Both the position numbers and the translations under genes were made by a program. Below the pieces are notes generated by a model. The model was not told where the DNA came from and made no database searches. It worked only from the letters and a program-made list of their open reading frames with translations. This document shows positions 15,204 through 41,844 of a stretch of 64,000 bases of DNA, in pieces. Positions within the stretch are counted from its first letter, which is position 1. Each line of letters begins with the position of its first letter. The DNA comes from Muraenolepis orangiensis (taxonomy: Eukaryota > Chordata > Actinopteri > Gadiformes > Muraenolepididae), in contig CM051005.1 in assembly GCA_027704905.1 (NCBI GenBank), positions 13,332,600 through 13,396,599 on the forward strand, given 5' to 3'.

Positions 15204-15916
15204 GGCTCACCCAGCGTTTAATGAGGATCAAACGCAGACTGTTGTTGTTTTAAACCTGGTGACAATGTTCACCAATTGTAATACGCAGCAAACGGCAGAT
15301 CTATGCTATGGTGATACAACAATGACGCGGCGTAAATGTGCAGGCGCTGGAATCTATAAGGTGCTTATATATAGCTGTCAGAACACAATCACGCTTACGG
15401 TCTCGTCCAGGGGTAAACTGTAATAACTGTAATAAAGATACCAGTTCAACGATGAAACTGCGAAATATTCACGTATCACTCCCGGCAACTACGCATCTAC
15501 GTGCATTGTGTATATGCTGTACGGTCTCGTAACATGGGTGTGTTGAACGAACGCAGTAGCGTTTCCTGAATAGCAAATGCGGCGCAGATGTCCTGCTTTC
15601 AAATATGTCCGGCTCAAACGATTTAACCTAAACGTTCCGCCACCATTTCATGCAATTTGTTTGTTTTTAAGCCAGATGAAATAGTAATACAAATTAAAAC
15701 AGCGCTGGTCTGCGTAGCGAATAGCTATATAGTAATGTGTGTTGTCGCGTGTATAGTAAGCATGGTTGTAGGCGTAAACATAATTAATGTTTATGTTTAT
15801 GGCTTTAATTCTGAAAATACCGGACCGGATGTGGCCGGCTAACACACAAGCGCGACAAAAAAAACTAGACCGTTTTCAGCCAAGGTTTGTTGTTGTTTTG
15901 TTGTCAGACCATTAAA
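15204..15916. promoter_or_regulatory. Putative bidirectional ARMC6/MAU2 promoter
   Basis: The 713-bp interval separates the divergent start codons of ARMC6 (15203, minus) and MAU2 (15917, plus), and no other gene fits. It has scattered CpGs and no canonical TATA box that I trust. The left two thirds (to about 15683) also exists in the decayed duplicate at 9317-9795, so promoter-like DNA was copied too. Confidence 0.55.
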
Positions 15917-22037
<6,121 letters not shown>

Positions 22038-23470
22038 GACCGTCAAGTCAGCCTGACTAAATAACGATGTTAAGTGAGGCAGACTTTGGGAAGGCCGCTC
22101 CGACTCTCCGTGACCCGAATCGAACCGACGTCGGACATGTATAAAAAAAAAACTAAAAAAACTAAAAGAAGGAGGATAATTTCTATAGATGGTCTCCCAT
22201 TGACTCATGTTTATGTTAAATACGTGAAGGGGTATATTAAGTCACTACAGCGAGATTTGAAACTAAGCATGCAAGATTTTACACATTTGTCCAAATATAA
22301 CTCGCTATGGAATGAGTTTGAATGGTTTTGTTATAGTTCAGACTGCCCGGCACCTCAAGACACTTTTCTTGGCAGTGAGTCAGAACAAATACTGTCCTTT
22401 TTGGAAAAAAAATGATTGTAGAGTTGGGCATTGAGGGGTTGAATCTGGCCAAAACAAATTAGATTATCTGATGTAAATATATTAAATTGGAGTCCAAGAT
22501 TTGAATGGGCTCAGATGAGAGTTCCACAATTAGCGGGGGGGGGGGGGGGAAACAAAACAGGTTTTTGTCTCCTCGCCCCCCCCCTTATGTTCTGACACTC
22601 AGAACAGCCATGACAACAGCTTCATTGCTGTTACCCAATCCCTAATAGACCCTCGTACTAAACATGGAACCAGTGTTTACCGCACTGGATGAAGACGTGA
22701 TGATGAAACAGTGGAGCAATAAAGTGTTCCATGTCTCGCCCACCATTCTTAATGCAACTCTATTATCCCAGAGCTGTCGGTGTAATAGGAGTAGACGTGC
22801 CGGACGATGCCTCTGTCGTCTCCCGGCACGTCCACGTCTAAAGCGGTAGATCTATACGTAGGCCCGTCACAAGCTACAGGGCTTGATGGTCGGTTAGTGG
22901 TAGACGTTTTTCGAAAAAATATTTCAGGTTGTTTTGGTTTGTTCTTTTTATCGCCAGGGGCTCTTTTTTAACGCTTTTTACCCGTGTTGTGTTGTGTGCT
23001 GTGTAGTGCACAGTACACGTGTACATATCTCCTGGATTCAAATACAATCGGTCATGAAGTTGTTTCACTTAAGTTGGCATCATTTAAAGCCTTCACTTTT
23101 GTTAAAAGTGAATTGTTAACACAAAATGACATAGTGCTGTTAGTATATTTTACATGAAATGCAAACTATTTTGGAATGTTGTTCAATTGGAAAAGAAACA
23201 ACTTGGTCACCATTTGTTTCTTTGTGTTACAAATGCATTACAACTCAAAGTAATAAACGGTTTGGAATGGAAAGGCATTGGATCGTTTTTGTAAATTCTA
23301 ATCATGTGCATAATACTTTTTCCTTGCCTACTTACACTCCATATGTATTCTACATGCATCTTCCGAAGCCAGGTTTTTTTTCTATGCAGATATACAGAAA
23401 ATAAAGAAGTGTGCTGCTTAAACAATACACACATTTAACATTTGATGTCACTTTTTTTACTGAAATAAAA
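22038..23470 (+). other. MAU2 3' UTR and downstream sequence
   Basis: After the MAU2 stop there is non-coding sequence with possible poly(A) signals AATAAA at 23252-23257, 23400-23405 and 23464-23469. I cannot tell which is used. Confidence 0.5.
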
Positions 23471-24659
23471 TACTTAAATGGGATATGTGTGTGGTAGTTG
23501 TAAACCGTCTGGAGTGTGGCCCATAGTGTGTTTGAGTGTTCAGTGCTGCCCATTTCATTTATGATCCGTTCCATTATTATTTCAACACTTCAGCGTTGGA
23601 GTGTCAGGACAAGGACATTGAGATATTGAAGAGAACCTCCTCAGCCAGCCACAAAGGAGGACTTCAGATGGATATTGTGAACATCAAATTCCTCAGCTAT
23701 TCATGTATTCCTTGGCTCTCAACTCAACGGAGGCCGTAAAGTGCTTTATTATGAGCACAACAGAGCGGAGTGGTAAGGAAAGTTTGAACTTTGTGGCTAT
23801 AGGTGTCTTCTTTGGACGGCGCTGAGAGGAGTCATTTCCTGCCAAATAGTGAGCCCGTCCAGTCGCGTCTGCAGCAACGACTTCCTGCATTGTTACAGTC
23901 GTCTACTTAATGGGGATTAAGTTGAAGCTGTCACGTTACGAGCGGCCATTGCTAAACGCATGGAGAGAAAGACGTCTGTGAACGGGTCCACATTTAAATG
24001 TCTCCCGCATGCGTCCAACCCAAAGTTGCCCGTTTAGTAAACGATTCCACGCACACACACATATATATATATTAGAAGACAGAAGTATTCCCTATCATGT
24101 TGGCAATGCCTAATTATGTTCGTCAATACATGCTGCTCAGCACAGCATGCAGCGTAACGCTAGACATTACACCCCTGCTCCCGTCTAATTGTGACTCATG
24201 TTTGTATGAAATGTTATTAGCCAAGCCAATATGAATGCCTTATGTGTACTTCTTTCCATCGCTATCTTTTCAAATATAGTAAGCAGGTAGCATCAAACAA
24301 ATGACGCCAGGCCTACTAGTCGGTGGCGTTTCGATGGTTGTTTATCACTTAATACTAGTCAATGAGTTACATTGGTTTAGTTCAAAGGTGTTTCTCTATT
24401 AAAGTGAGCCGAGGCCGAGGGTCATTGACACTGAAAAGTTGGTGTTTTGTTAGCAGACGTGCAATGTGTATCTGTGGCAGCATTACGGAGGAGGACAGGT
24501 TGGCCGGGGATGGACGTGATGGAATGACAACAAATGACAAAAGACAAACAATCACATCGTTCGTTTGTGTCCCTTTTTAAGGAAAAAGCAGAAGGAAGAC
24601 GGGTTTATTTTTGCACACGCCATCCTCGAGACATCACATCACACACCAACACTGAATGA

Positions 24660-24705
<46 letters not shown>

Positions 24706-25389
24706 CGCGCGTGCGTGTATATGCATGTGTGTGTGTGAGAGAGAGAGAGAGTGAGTGCCTGGGCGTGCGTGTGATAGCGTGTACGCGCGTGCGTGTGTGT
24801 ATACAAGAAGCCCCAGAGCCAGTGGACGTGGAAAGCCTGCTTTCGGTTCTGTTCAAATTGAAGTGTTGATAGAACGATACACCTCCATTGGGGGATAACA
24901 CACTAAGAGGAGGGTGCAGTATTTCTTTGATGCAACATCATCATCATCATCATCATCATCAACAACATTTCATCGTCAATTCCAAGTAAACTCCCTGTGT
25001 GTGTGTGTGTGTGTGTGTTTGTTTGTTGGTGGGTGGGTGGGTGGTGTTGCACAGGTATCTCGGCGACACAAATGCGACACTACTTGGTCCTGGGTCTGTC
25101 GTTTCGGCACCCGAGACGACATAAAGGTGCCAATGGAGGACCACTTCAAGCACGTCAAGCCGTATCCTCCTCCTCCCCCCCCCCCCCCTATGGTGGTCAG
25201 TGGTTACGTGATGCGCTGTGGTCGCCCTGGTATGTTGAGGTGCGCATGCCCACTGAGGAGGACGCAGCGGCTCCATGTGTGTTGAGGCGCATTATTTGGC
25301 AACAGAGGCGGCAGGCAGCGGGGAGGGCCGAAGAAGGGAAAAAAAAAAAAGAGGATATCCCCCCTCCTGGATTATTTTTTTTTTTTAAA
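23471..25389. other. MAU2-GATAD2A spacer
   Basis: No gene is seen. It contains a GT tract at 24664-24698 with decaying GTGCGC sequence, a short GA run, an ATC run at 24936-24960, and another GT tract at 24998-25017. Confidence 0.5.
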
Positions 25390-25469
25390 GCAACGATTTA
25401 GCGAGGTTAATTGCCGACAAAACGTCCGTCGGTCGACCATCGGCGGAGAGCGTGTCGCGAATCGAGCGA
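25390..25469 (+). promoter_or_regulatory. Candidate noncoding first exon and promoter of GATAD2A
   Basis: A CpG-rich stretch (gccgac, acgtccgtcggtcgacc, gtgtcgcgaatcgagcg) ends at a good donor, GCGA|gtaagt at 25469/25470. It lies upstream of the GATAD2A coding start, and vertebrate GATAD2A genes have a noncoding first exon. No transcript evidence is available, so the assignment is inference. Confidence 0.35.
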
Positions 25470-25505
25470 GTAAGTTGACTTAGGGTGTAAATCTGAAGTT
25501 GTTTG

Positions 25506-25558
<53 letters not shown>

Positions 25559-26616
25559 CTCCGGATCGGGAAGGGGAAGCCTTCTTCTAGTCGCACTCGG
25601 TTTTCCTCCACCTCTCTCTTCTGTGACGATAGAGAAGCTGATGATGGGGCTGTTGAAAAGTAACACTTCTCCTCCTCCGCAGAGCCAAAGGTGGAGTGAG
25701 TGAGGGAGAGAGAGAGGGAGGGAGGGTGGTGGTGGTGGAGGTGGGTGGGTGGGGGGGGGGGTTCGAGATAAAACATGTATTGTTTGTGTGTTGTTTTCCT
25801 CTCTATGTACATGCTACTATCGTGTGTGTGTATGCTATTGTGTATGACTCGGATTGCTCGAGTTTTAGGAAGTGGTGGACTGACTGACTGGGGGGTTCGG
25901 GGGGTTTATGGCGTTTAAGATGGTCATCGATTGAGCATTGTTGATGTGCTCAGTCCCCCGTCGGCCGGTTGGTTTAAATCATCTTGAGTTTTGACTTGAG
26001 GTTCTCTTCTCCTCGGGATGGAGAGGACACCCAGGTACACACACACCACACACGGGTCTACCTAGCGGCCTAACGCCGTACACTTGGGGGACGGGGGAGT
26101 GTGTGGTGAAAGTTTAGCCCCCTAACCTGACCGTTCCCCGGCATTTGAGATGCACTTTAGCGGTTCTGGATGTGGTGTGTGGGTCAAGCATTCGGAGGGC
26201 ACACACAGTGCCGTGGGGGACTCCTGTGATGTTATTGTGACTTTTGGTTGGGTGTCAACCGTGCACTGGCTAGCATAGCAAGGTCAGATGATTGTGATAA
26301 AGTGCTGGGTGTCTTGTGTTTTTGTTTGTGTGATATGTGTAACGTTATTATAACACACTCGCCTCCTCCGGAGCGGTAAAGGCTGGAGGAAGCCGGGTGA
26401 CCAACCCACACAGTGTGTGTGCCGGGTTTACTTTTAAAGGGGTCCGTTTACTACACGGTTTAATACACAGTGTTAATGGTGGACGACGCTAACAGTCTGG
26501 TTTTAGCCCCGTGGCACCACCAGTGTTGGTTCTGTATCTGGTAGCTGATCTTCATACTTCGCTGTGACAACCGGAGTCTTCCTCCTCTTAAAGCTGAACA
26601 CACACACACACACACA

Positions 26617-26665
<49 letters not shown>

Positions 26666-26667
26666 AG

Positions 26668-26700
<33 letters not shown>

Positions 26701-29222
26701 CGAACTCTTCCCCTCTCAGCCAGATGCACGCACACACATTTCCTCACTAGACGGGAACTCGTTTTAAATGTTTTTAAGACAAGGCTGTAGTTGAAGATTC
26801 CTATTCATCCTGTCAATTGATTCTTCATTATTTCATCCCCTTAAGCACGAACGTATTCTCCCCGTTTGCTAACAGGGCTGTTCTAAATATATCTATATTT
26901 TGATATAGAAGTTACAACTCTCCTGTTTACTCGTCGAGTAATGCAACGTGGTTTGGTGTTGTTGGTACACTGATGGAATGGCAGTGGATAAATAGGAGAT
27001 TGTACCTGGTAGCGCGGAGAAACCATTTGGTTTATAGCATATCATTTACATTGTTGTACTAATATAATACAAAATAGCATACATATATAATATGTCGTTT
27101 ATTTCCAATATATAATTGGCAAATAGTAAATTTTCAGACACTTCTTGGGGAATCTAGAAAGAACAATGTCCAGCCATCTAAACAATTGCCCTGAAATGCA
27201 TCATTTGAAGATAACAATGGGTCCCTGGGTTGCAGTATTGATCGAGTGCCATTGTGAGCACAATGCAGGCTGGCTTTAGTCAAGGCCAGAGGCACTTCTA
27301 AATGTCATTATGGGGACAGTTTGGAACAATTTGCTGTCATTTGTTTACAAGTTGACAAAAATGGTACTCCTTTTGAGGTCTTCCCTTTGAAAGCCTTACA
27401 ATAGCTATGTTTTCGCCATACTATACCTTGTCTCTGTCCCCATACTACGATATTTCTCAAGTCACCACAACCGCCCTGTCCGCCCTGTTCGTTTTTCCAA
27501 GAATCCCTACCCCAATGTTTACGTTCAGAAAAAAAGGCCAATCCAGAGAAGTTGTGTAATAAGCCACTGTTCTGGAAAGGGTCGTCGGTTTGCCACATTG
27601 TGAGCTGCTGCACATGACTTCAGAGGTCACAGGTCAAGCGCTTGGTCAGCACTTTGTTTGACTGCAATCCACACATGCGCACGCACACACTAAATAGATA
27701 CCTGGTAAGAATTCACACCGATACAGATACATACGTTATTGAGGCTGAGAAGCTGAAGGCATCTAATGACCTAGGTCTAGCAGCTCGTACCGCTCCGCTC
27801 CGGGTCAGCCTCGGCACACGCTGGGCCTTTTCCTTCGCTGCCTTCTTGTTTAGCCACACTCCATTCACTTTAATGGAGTGTACATAGGACCCCGTAAAGA
27901 TGAGGAAGGCTGGAATTGTGTGTGTGTGTGTGTGTGGGGGGGGGTGATCTACAATGTTCATCTCTATGTCATACTTACTCTTATTCTGTGGAAAAGCAAA
28001 GTAGAAAAGTTGGAAGACTGATGTTCGAATAAATGCAAACAGCGTCGGTCACAGGGCTCCAGGGGACATGGGGTACGCGGTTTGTCACGCTCTTTGCGTC
28101 CCCCGCCGTCTTATTTAGTCTACCATACTGTATGCCTGATTTACCCATGCCTCAGATGGCAGATTCATAGGGTATACGTATATCCTGTAGCCCCATCTTG
28201 CTGGAGGTTAGTCTAAGTATAAGGAATCTTGAATTCAAACCCTCAAAGGAGGCCTCCCCACCTTTGAGCAACAAAGTAGTAATTCAGTATTTGTTGTAAC
28301 ATCCTGATAGAAGTAAGTGTGTGTGTGTGTGGGTGTGGGTGTGTGTGTGGGTGTGTGGGTGTGTGAATATGTTGATTTGAGTATATTTCGATGCTTGTTT
28401 TCACAGTGTAAATATCTGCAGATGGTTCCAGGCCTGCATTATGTTGGATTAACAATGCCAGTATTTTGACATTTCAGGGTATGTTTCTGAAAATGTTATA
28501 AAGAAATAATAGCTCAGGCTCCTGGTTCAGATCACCAAAACAGTACGCAAAATGATGATGCACATTGAGAAGGCTCGTATAGGATTTGTGGAGATTTTTT
28601 ATTGGGCCATAAGAAGTCATAAGTTATTGGGTCATAAGTTGGTGATAATGATGTTGACATCCAAACATGTAAAACCATCAGGGTCAATATTTGCCTTTTT
28701 CCTATTCTGGTCCAGTTGTTTGTGTGCGTGCGTGTGTGTGTGTGTGGAGAGGGATTGAGGGAAATGTATATGAGCTTCCATGCAGATGACATCTGAAACC
28801 TGTCAGCCATCCGTGTCACCCCGGTTCACAAAGACAGGGTCTGCGTAAGGTGGGGGGAGGGCAGAGTAGAAGGGTCTACTGGTCAACAGGGGCTGAAGTG
28901 CCATTGGGCGTTGGGAGTGTTGTAGGTTGCGAACCCAAAGGTGTACCTGAGGCTTGCCACAAACAGCAAGCCACAAAGAGGCCTGTTTGTGGCATTTGGA
29001 TTGACCTCAATACGCTCATGGCTTGATAGATCATGAGTAATGCAATGGCATCCCGTCTCTCCATCACCCCCTCTACCCTGTACCACCACCTTCATCCCAG
29101 GCCACACAGAATGTGGTGCACCCCAGTCCTCTCCTCCACCCAGCTTTACTCTGACTGTATAATTACCGCCAACGTCTGATCCTGAGCCTAAAGGGTTAAA
29201 ACCTGCCTCTGCTCCTCTCTCT

Positions 29223-29515
<293 letters not shown>

Positions 29516-30171
29516 GCGAACCGGTTTAAACCGGTTCTCAGGAAGAAAAAAAAAAGAAGTGCTTTGTGTGTCCCACTGAATCCTGGGAGGGGGCATGTCA
29601 TATGTATCTCCATGATGTCAATGTACTTACTAAAAAATAAATGACTGTCAGCCCCCAAGCTAAACAGCTGTGTGTGAGTGGTTTCCGTAAGGTTTCAACT
29701 GGGTTCTTCTTGACTGGTCCGGTTCTGTTGGTGGTACGGCAGGCTCACCACCAGAACTATTTTAAGAAGGGGAGGGGAGGGAAGGGGTAGTACGTCACTG
29801 AAAACTAGCCAAAACGGAAAGAGTTAACCCCCTCCCCCCCCACACCTTAAAACACAGCTTCCTGTATTGCGTTGTTGGGTAGACTGTGGAACCTGGGAGA
29901 CCATTGAGTGGTCTCTTTATTATCACGTTTTGGTGACGCAGGGGAAGGGGGGGGGGGGTTCCTCATCAAGGCGGTATGATAGCACATAACCTCACTCTGT
30001 TCCGTTTGTGAGTTCTGTATAGATTGTTTGAACCCTATAGGCCAAGGGGGTTTAGTGTTGTATATAGTATACAGTGTTTGGCTCTTGGTTTGGTTTCTCT
30101 GTGTGGACGGGGCGCCCGATTTAAGAGCAACCATGCTAGGTCCATGTTATTTGTGTGAGAGATGGAGGAGG

Positions 30172-30174
<3 letters not shown>

Positions 30175-30248
<74 letters not shown>

Positions 30249-30251
30249 TGT

Positions 30252-30325
<74 letters not shown>
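30175..30325. repeat. Interrupted (GT)n microsatellite
   Basis: About 150 bp of GT repeats with GTG phase slips at about 30200 and 30246. Confidence 0.95.
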
Positions 30326-30327
<2 letters not shown>

Positions 30328-31828
30328 GACGTGACGACAGGAACCACCAGCTCATTGTCAGTCATAAAGCCATTTTAGACAGAGGACCAGTGTGGACCTA
30401 ACTATCCTACTAAGAAAAGGTACTTTGTGTACTAATATGAGTTGTGACGGTCAAAAAATATCAACATGATTAGGTTTTCCGTTTGTTCAATGCCTAATTA
30501 GTAGAAAGTCCATTTAATTATTGGTGTATTTTAATTATTTCTTTAGTTATTACTATTTCATTATACTTACTTATTTTACTTATTTTAAGGTAAATCCTGC
30601 TTATAAATACCTTGCCTATACCAAACTCTAGATCAGCTACACGGTGACCCCTTATATCCACATGAGTGTTGTGCCAGAGAGCTCTTCCTCTTCTTCCTGT
30701 CCTGCCTTTATCACCTGTAGCTGATTCAAGGTCAGCCAGGACTTCAATACTCCTTTCAATTCACTCTCTCCGCTGCAGACTATGTCATCGGGTTTCTTCA
30801 TAATGTGTCTCTCTTGTATCCTGACATACACGGTACAGAATGCATTGGATTTCACAAGGACTAAGGCGGTGTGCTGACTCATCCGTGCTGTTTCTTATCA
30901 GTTCCAAGCAGAGGCAGACATAAGTGAGACCCCCTAGGCCAACATTAAAGTTATGAAAGATATATTATTAAGTGTCCCTGAGATCTACAATGTGTGGGGA
31001 TCTGTATCAAACCTGGGTGTTTTTTTCAGTTATGTCTACTTAGCCCACATGGGAGATGTCTAAAATACAACCATGTTGAGTCATACATTCAGATTATTTA
31101 CTTGGAATGGGCTAGCTTATTCTATTTATATTCATGAACAGACACACACACAATGCTAGAACAGTCTAATGGCTATCTTGTATACGGTCTCCATCGTTCA
31201 CCTTTGTTCTTTAATATAAACCGCCATGGTGGCCTGTCATGTTTGTGATGACTTCTGATTTTAGAAAGCTCAAATATGGCTCTGAAAAAACAGAAAGTAT
31301 CTTCTTTCAGGTTGTTTTTTGCGAAATTGAAGATGAATGTTTGAAATGTTAATGTACTTTGAACATTTGAAGAACCAGGAAACAGGAACATTGCTTAAAA
31401 ACCTGTTCCAGCCGGCTTGATCAAGGCCTGCTCCAGGGCTTATGGCTTGATCCCAGCATTTTTGGTTGCCAAACCAACACATCTTTAGTGTTGATTTATT
31501 CCCCAGCCCATCTCTAGACATGTATTTGCTAAAAGCTGATCATACCAATTTTGTCAAGAATGCACCGTTATATTTTCACCCATTTTTGTCACATAAAGCC
31601 CAGGTGCAAAAACTATGTTTTTGCCCTCAACAACCCTTTGTCGTTGTCGGAGTGAGTCTGGTTGGTGGCAGGTTTAAGCAGCCTGGCCTAAGTGGGCTGG
31701 TGAGGCTGCACACCTGTGGGTTAATCAAGGGCCACAGGTAAAACCAGCCACCACCACACACACTCTAGAGTCCTCTTGATCTGTTTAGTAAAGGTGGATA
31801 TCTTTTCTGTCTCTCTCTCTCCAGGAGG

Positions 31829-39107
<7,279 letters not shown>

Positions 39108-40180
39108 CAATCTCATGCTATTGTTGTTATTGAAGTTTCGTTTTTTCCCTCAGCTCCTATAATACGGTCAACAGCACTCCCCAGAGGACGGTTAAGGAAC
39201 TACTCTCTTTTAAAACAAATGTTCCTGCTGTTCCCTGTTATGGTTTATGTTATGTTTCGTCTTTTTCGACTTCGATTTTATGTTTGAGATCACTGTTCTT
39301 GGATCATTGTGCAGAATTGTTTTTATTCATTTAAGGTTAAGAAAATACCAATATATCTCGCCTGTTTTGAAGGTGAGCCAGTTTTTAGGTATACAAAATA
39401 CCTTATGGGCATGCTGGTACACGCTGGCTTGGAGTGTTACAGTAGTTCTATTCTATGTTGAGGTTCCACCTGGGGAAACATACCAGTGCTCTGTATTTGG
39501 GAGGGCACACAACTTACCTCTGAACAGACCCAGCAAAGACTTGATTTTATATATATATATATATAAATATATATAAATATATATAAAACACAACAGGATT
39601 GGATTGATTTGTAAAGCTTTTAGCACATAATCCCTGTAGTTGGAAGGTTTGAATTTTCTTTGTATTTTACTGTAAGTTATTTTTACTGTTCAAATTGCAA
39701 CGTCAATTTTTGTGGTTTCATCCGGCAAATTTTGTTCTAGTTTTAGTTTTACAGTGCATGCCGAACCTTACATTTATTCTCAGTTCATTATGTTCCATAG
39801 TTTAAAGCAACATTGTCTTATTTCTTTTTTCATCTGTAACTACCATTTGTAATTTTGCTTATTTGATGTCAGCCATGCTATTTTATTTTGTGTGAGGGAA
39901 TTACTGATTGAGAAGTCAGACTTGCATAGCTAAATCTGACACCAGAGCAAGAATTTTGCATCCAAATGGAGCCAATGTACGCCCTTAACTCTGTGTATAG
40001 GGCCACTTTCATGTTCCAAAATAACCAGATAATAATATTCGCTTGTGCCCCTCACCGTACTGCATAACTTTTCTGCTTTCCATTTTGTACTGCAAAGTAC
40101 AAACTAATGATACCGTTTGTTTGGTTTACGTTTTTCTCCCTAGCTCCTTAAGAAATAAAAAAAAAAGATATATATAAGTG
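39108..40180 (+). other. GATAD2A 3' UTR
   Basis: AT-rich sequence follows the stop and ends with a poly(A) signal AATAAA at 40154-40159 followed by a GT-rich stretch. No open frame of note is present. Confidence 0.65.
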
Positions 40181-41639
40181 ATTGGAACCATTGTGTTTGG
40201 TTTATTTATGAATAATGAGGCATCAGCACAGACTATTCATAACATTATTAGGCTACTTATCAATGGTATGGTTTAACTTGACACACAATCATATCGTAGT
40301 ATTTTAGGACCATTAAACTGTGTTAAGGGAATGTAAAGTGCCTTCCTAGGATGGTGAAGACATTGCATGAATAACTCATTCATACAATAACTCACAATTC
40401 ATGAGACCCAAATGACCCAATACTTATCTGAACCATCTCTAACCAAATACCTAAACTAACCCTAACCCACAACATGACCATCTCTAACCTAAGAGTTAAC
40501 CACCTAAACTTAACCATCTAATACCTAATAGCTAAACCTATCCTTCGCTCACTAAATACTTAAACTTAACCCTCTCTGATCCAACTAAACCAAACCCTAA
40601 ACTTAAGGCTCACTAACAAATACCTGCACTTAACCAATATCTATCCAATAGCTGCACTTAACCATCTATGACTTTTGCTATAATATTTCCCCAGTTAATG
40701 GCTAAAATTCTCAATTTATAACAGTTGACCTAATACCTAAAATGTAATTTGTAACAAGATTCGAGATTCTTGAATCTTGAATGTATTACAAGTACAATGG
40801 AATGCTTACTCCCCATTTACTCCCGTTGTATGAATTATTTACAACATGACAGTGGAAGTAAAACTTCACAATAAATACAAATAAAAGGTGATAAATGGCA
40901 CTAACTGCAAAGTACAGTGTGTCAGAGGTTATATGTGCAATTCAATTCCTTGGCGGGGTAAGATATTCGCAGAGTTTGAAAGGTGACAGGATTTGAACCC
41001 ATCGGAAGTTATATTTGATATTACATTGATGTGACGTTATATTTAGCTCAGGTTCTGATGATCAACAGCCAGACTTAAACCAGAAATGATGTGGTCCAGT
41101 GGTCTTTACCAACAGCCCACTCCACTGCACCACAATGCCATTGTGCATGTTTGGTTTAGAGGTTAGAGCGACTAGCTCTCTACTGCACCACACACATTGC
41201 ACGATCATATTTTCATATTTTTAATTTATCATTTGTCAGAGGGCCACTTCGGGGTGAGATAATAATTTGGAGGGCCGCACACATTTCGTAAACTTTTAAG
41301 TTGTTGTATTGCAGCGTTTCTCAACCTGTTCTCAGTCATGGCACCCTTTACAATGTTAAGTTACCCCAGTCCACGGAGTGTGTTGTGGGGTGTGTACCGA
41401 GAGGACTTTATGTTGGGCAGTTTAATATAATCTTTCGACCATTATTTGAACCCTTTTTTTTTGTTGCATTTTGTGGACTTTTCGTTTCATTGACCCAAGA
41501 AGGGCGCTTTCAAGACGGAAATACGACTCACGAGTTGTCTGGAACGCGGCATTAGACCCTGGCATTATATTGGCGACAATTGTTATGAAAGTAGCAGCAT
41601 TGTCACCAATATGACACGGCGCCTTCTTACTGGACTAGT
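40181..41639. other. GATAD2A-NDUFA13 spacer with minisatellite and repeats
   Basis: 40410-40745 is a degenerate tandem array of 'acctaaacttaaccatct'-like units. 40755-40930 resembles the dispersed repeat also seen at 34325, 52385 and 52817 ('aagtacaatggaatgct'). Human TSSK6 lies between these genes; no kinase reading frame is present here. Confidence 0.55.
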
Positions 41640-41844
41640 AGCGGGGAAACGTCTTACGTCAGCTACGTGCGTGTGTCGTCACGTTGTTCTGATGAATTAT
41701 TCATGTTTCGTCCGAAATGATGACGCTACCGGTCATGTTCCCTTATGCTCCGCTGGGTGGCGCTCTGCCCGGCGGTAGCGCCGACCTCATCCGCAGCCAC
41801 CGAGCAGCAGACGTTGTTCAGCTTCTGTTTTGGGACGAGAGAAG
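41640..41844 (+). promoter_or_regulatory. Putative NDUFA13 promoter and 5' UTR
   Basis: CpG-rich sequence just upstream of the start codon with CRE/ATF-like 'tacgtcagc' and 'tgacgctac' and no TATA box, as expected for a housekeeping mitochondrial gene. Confidence 0.5.

Noticed and set aside
40410..40745. CRISPR-like array
   Set aside because: Units are degenerate and have no constant repeat with unique spacers; this is a eukaryotic genome.
39108..41639. Expected TSSK6 gene between GATAD2A and NDUFA13
   Set aside because: No kinase motifs or long frame on either strand; only 3' UTR and repeats are present.
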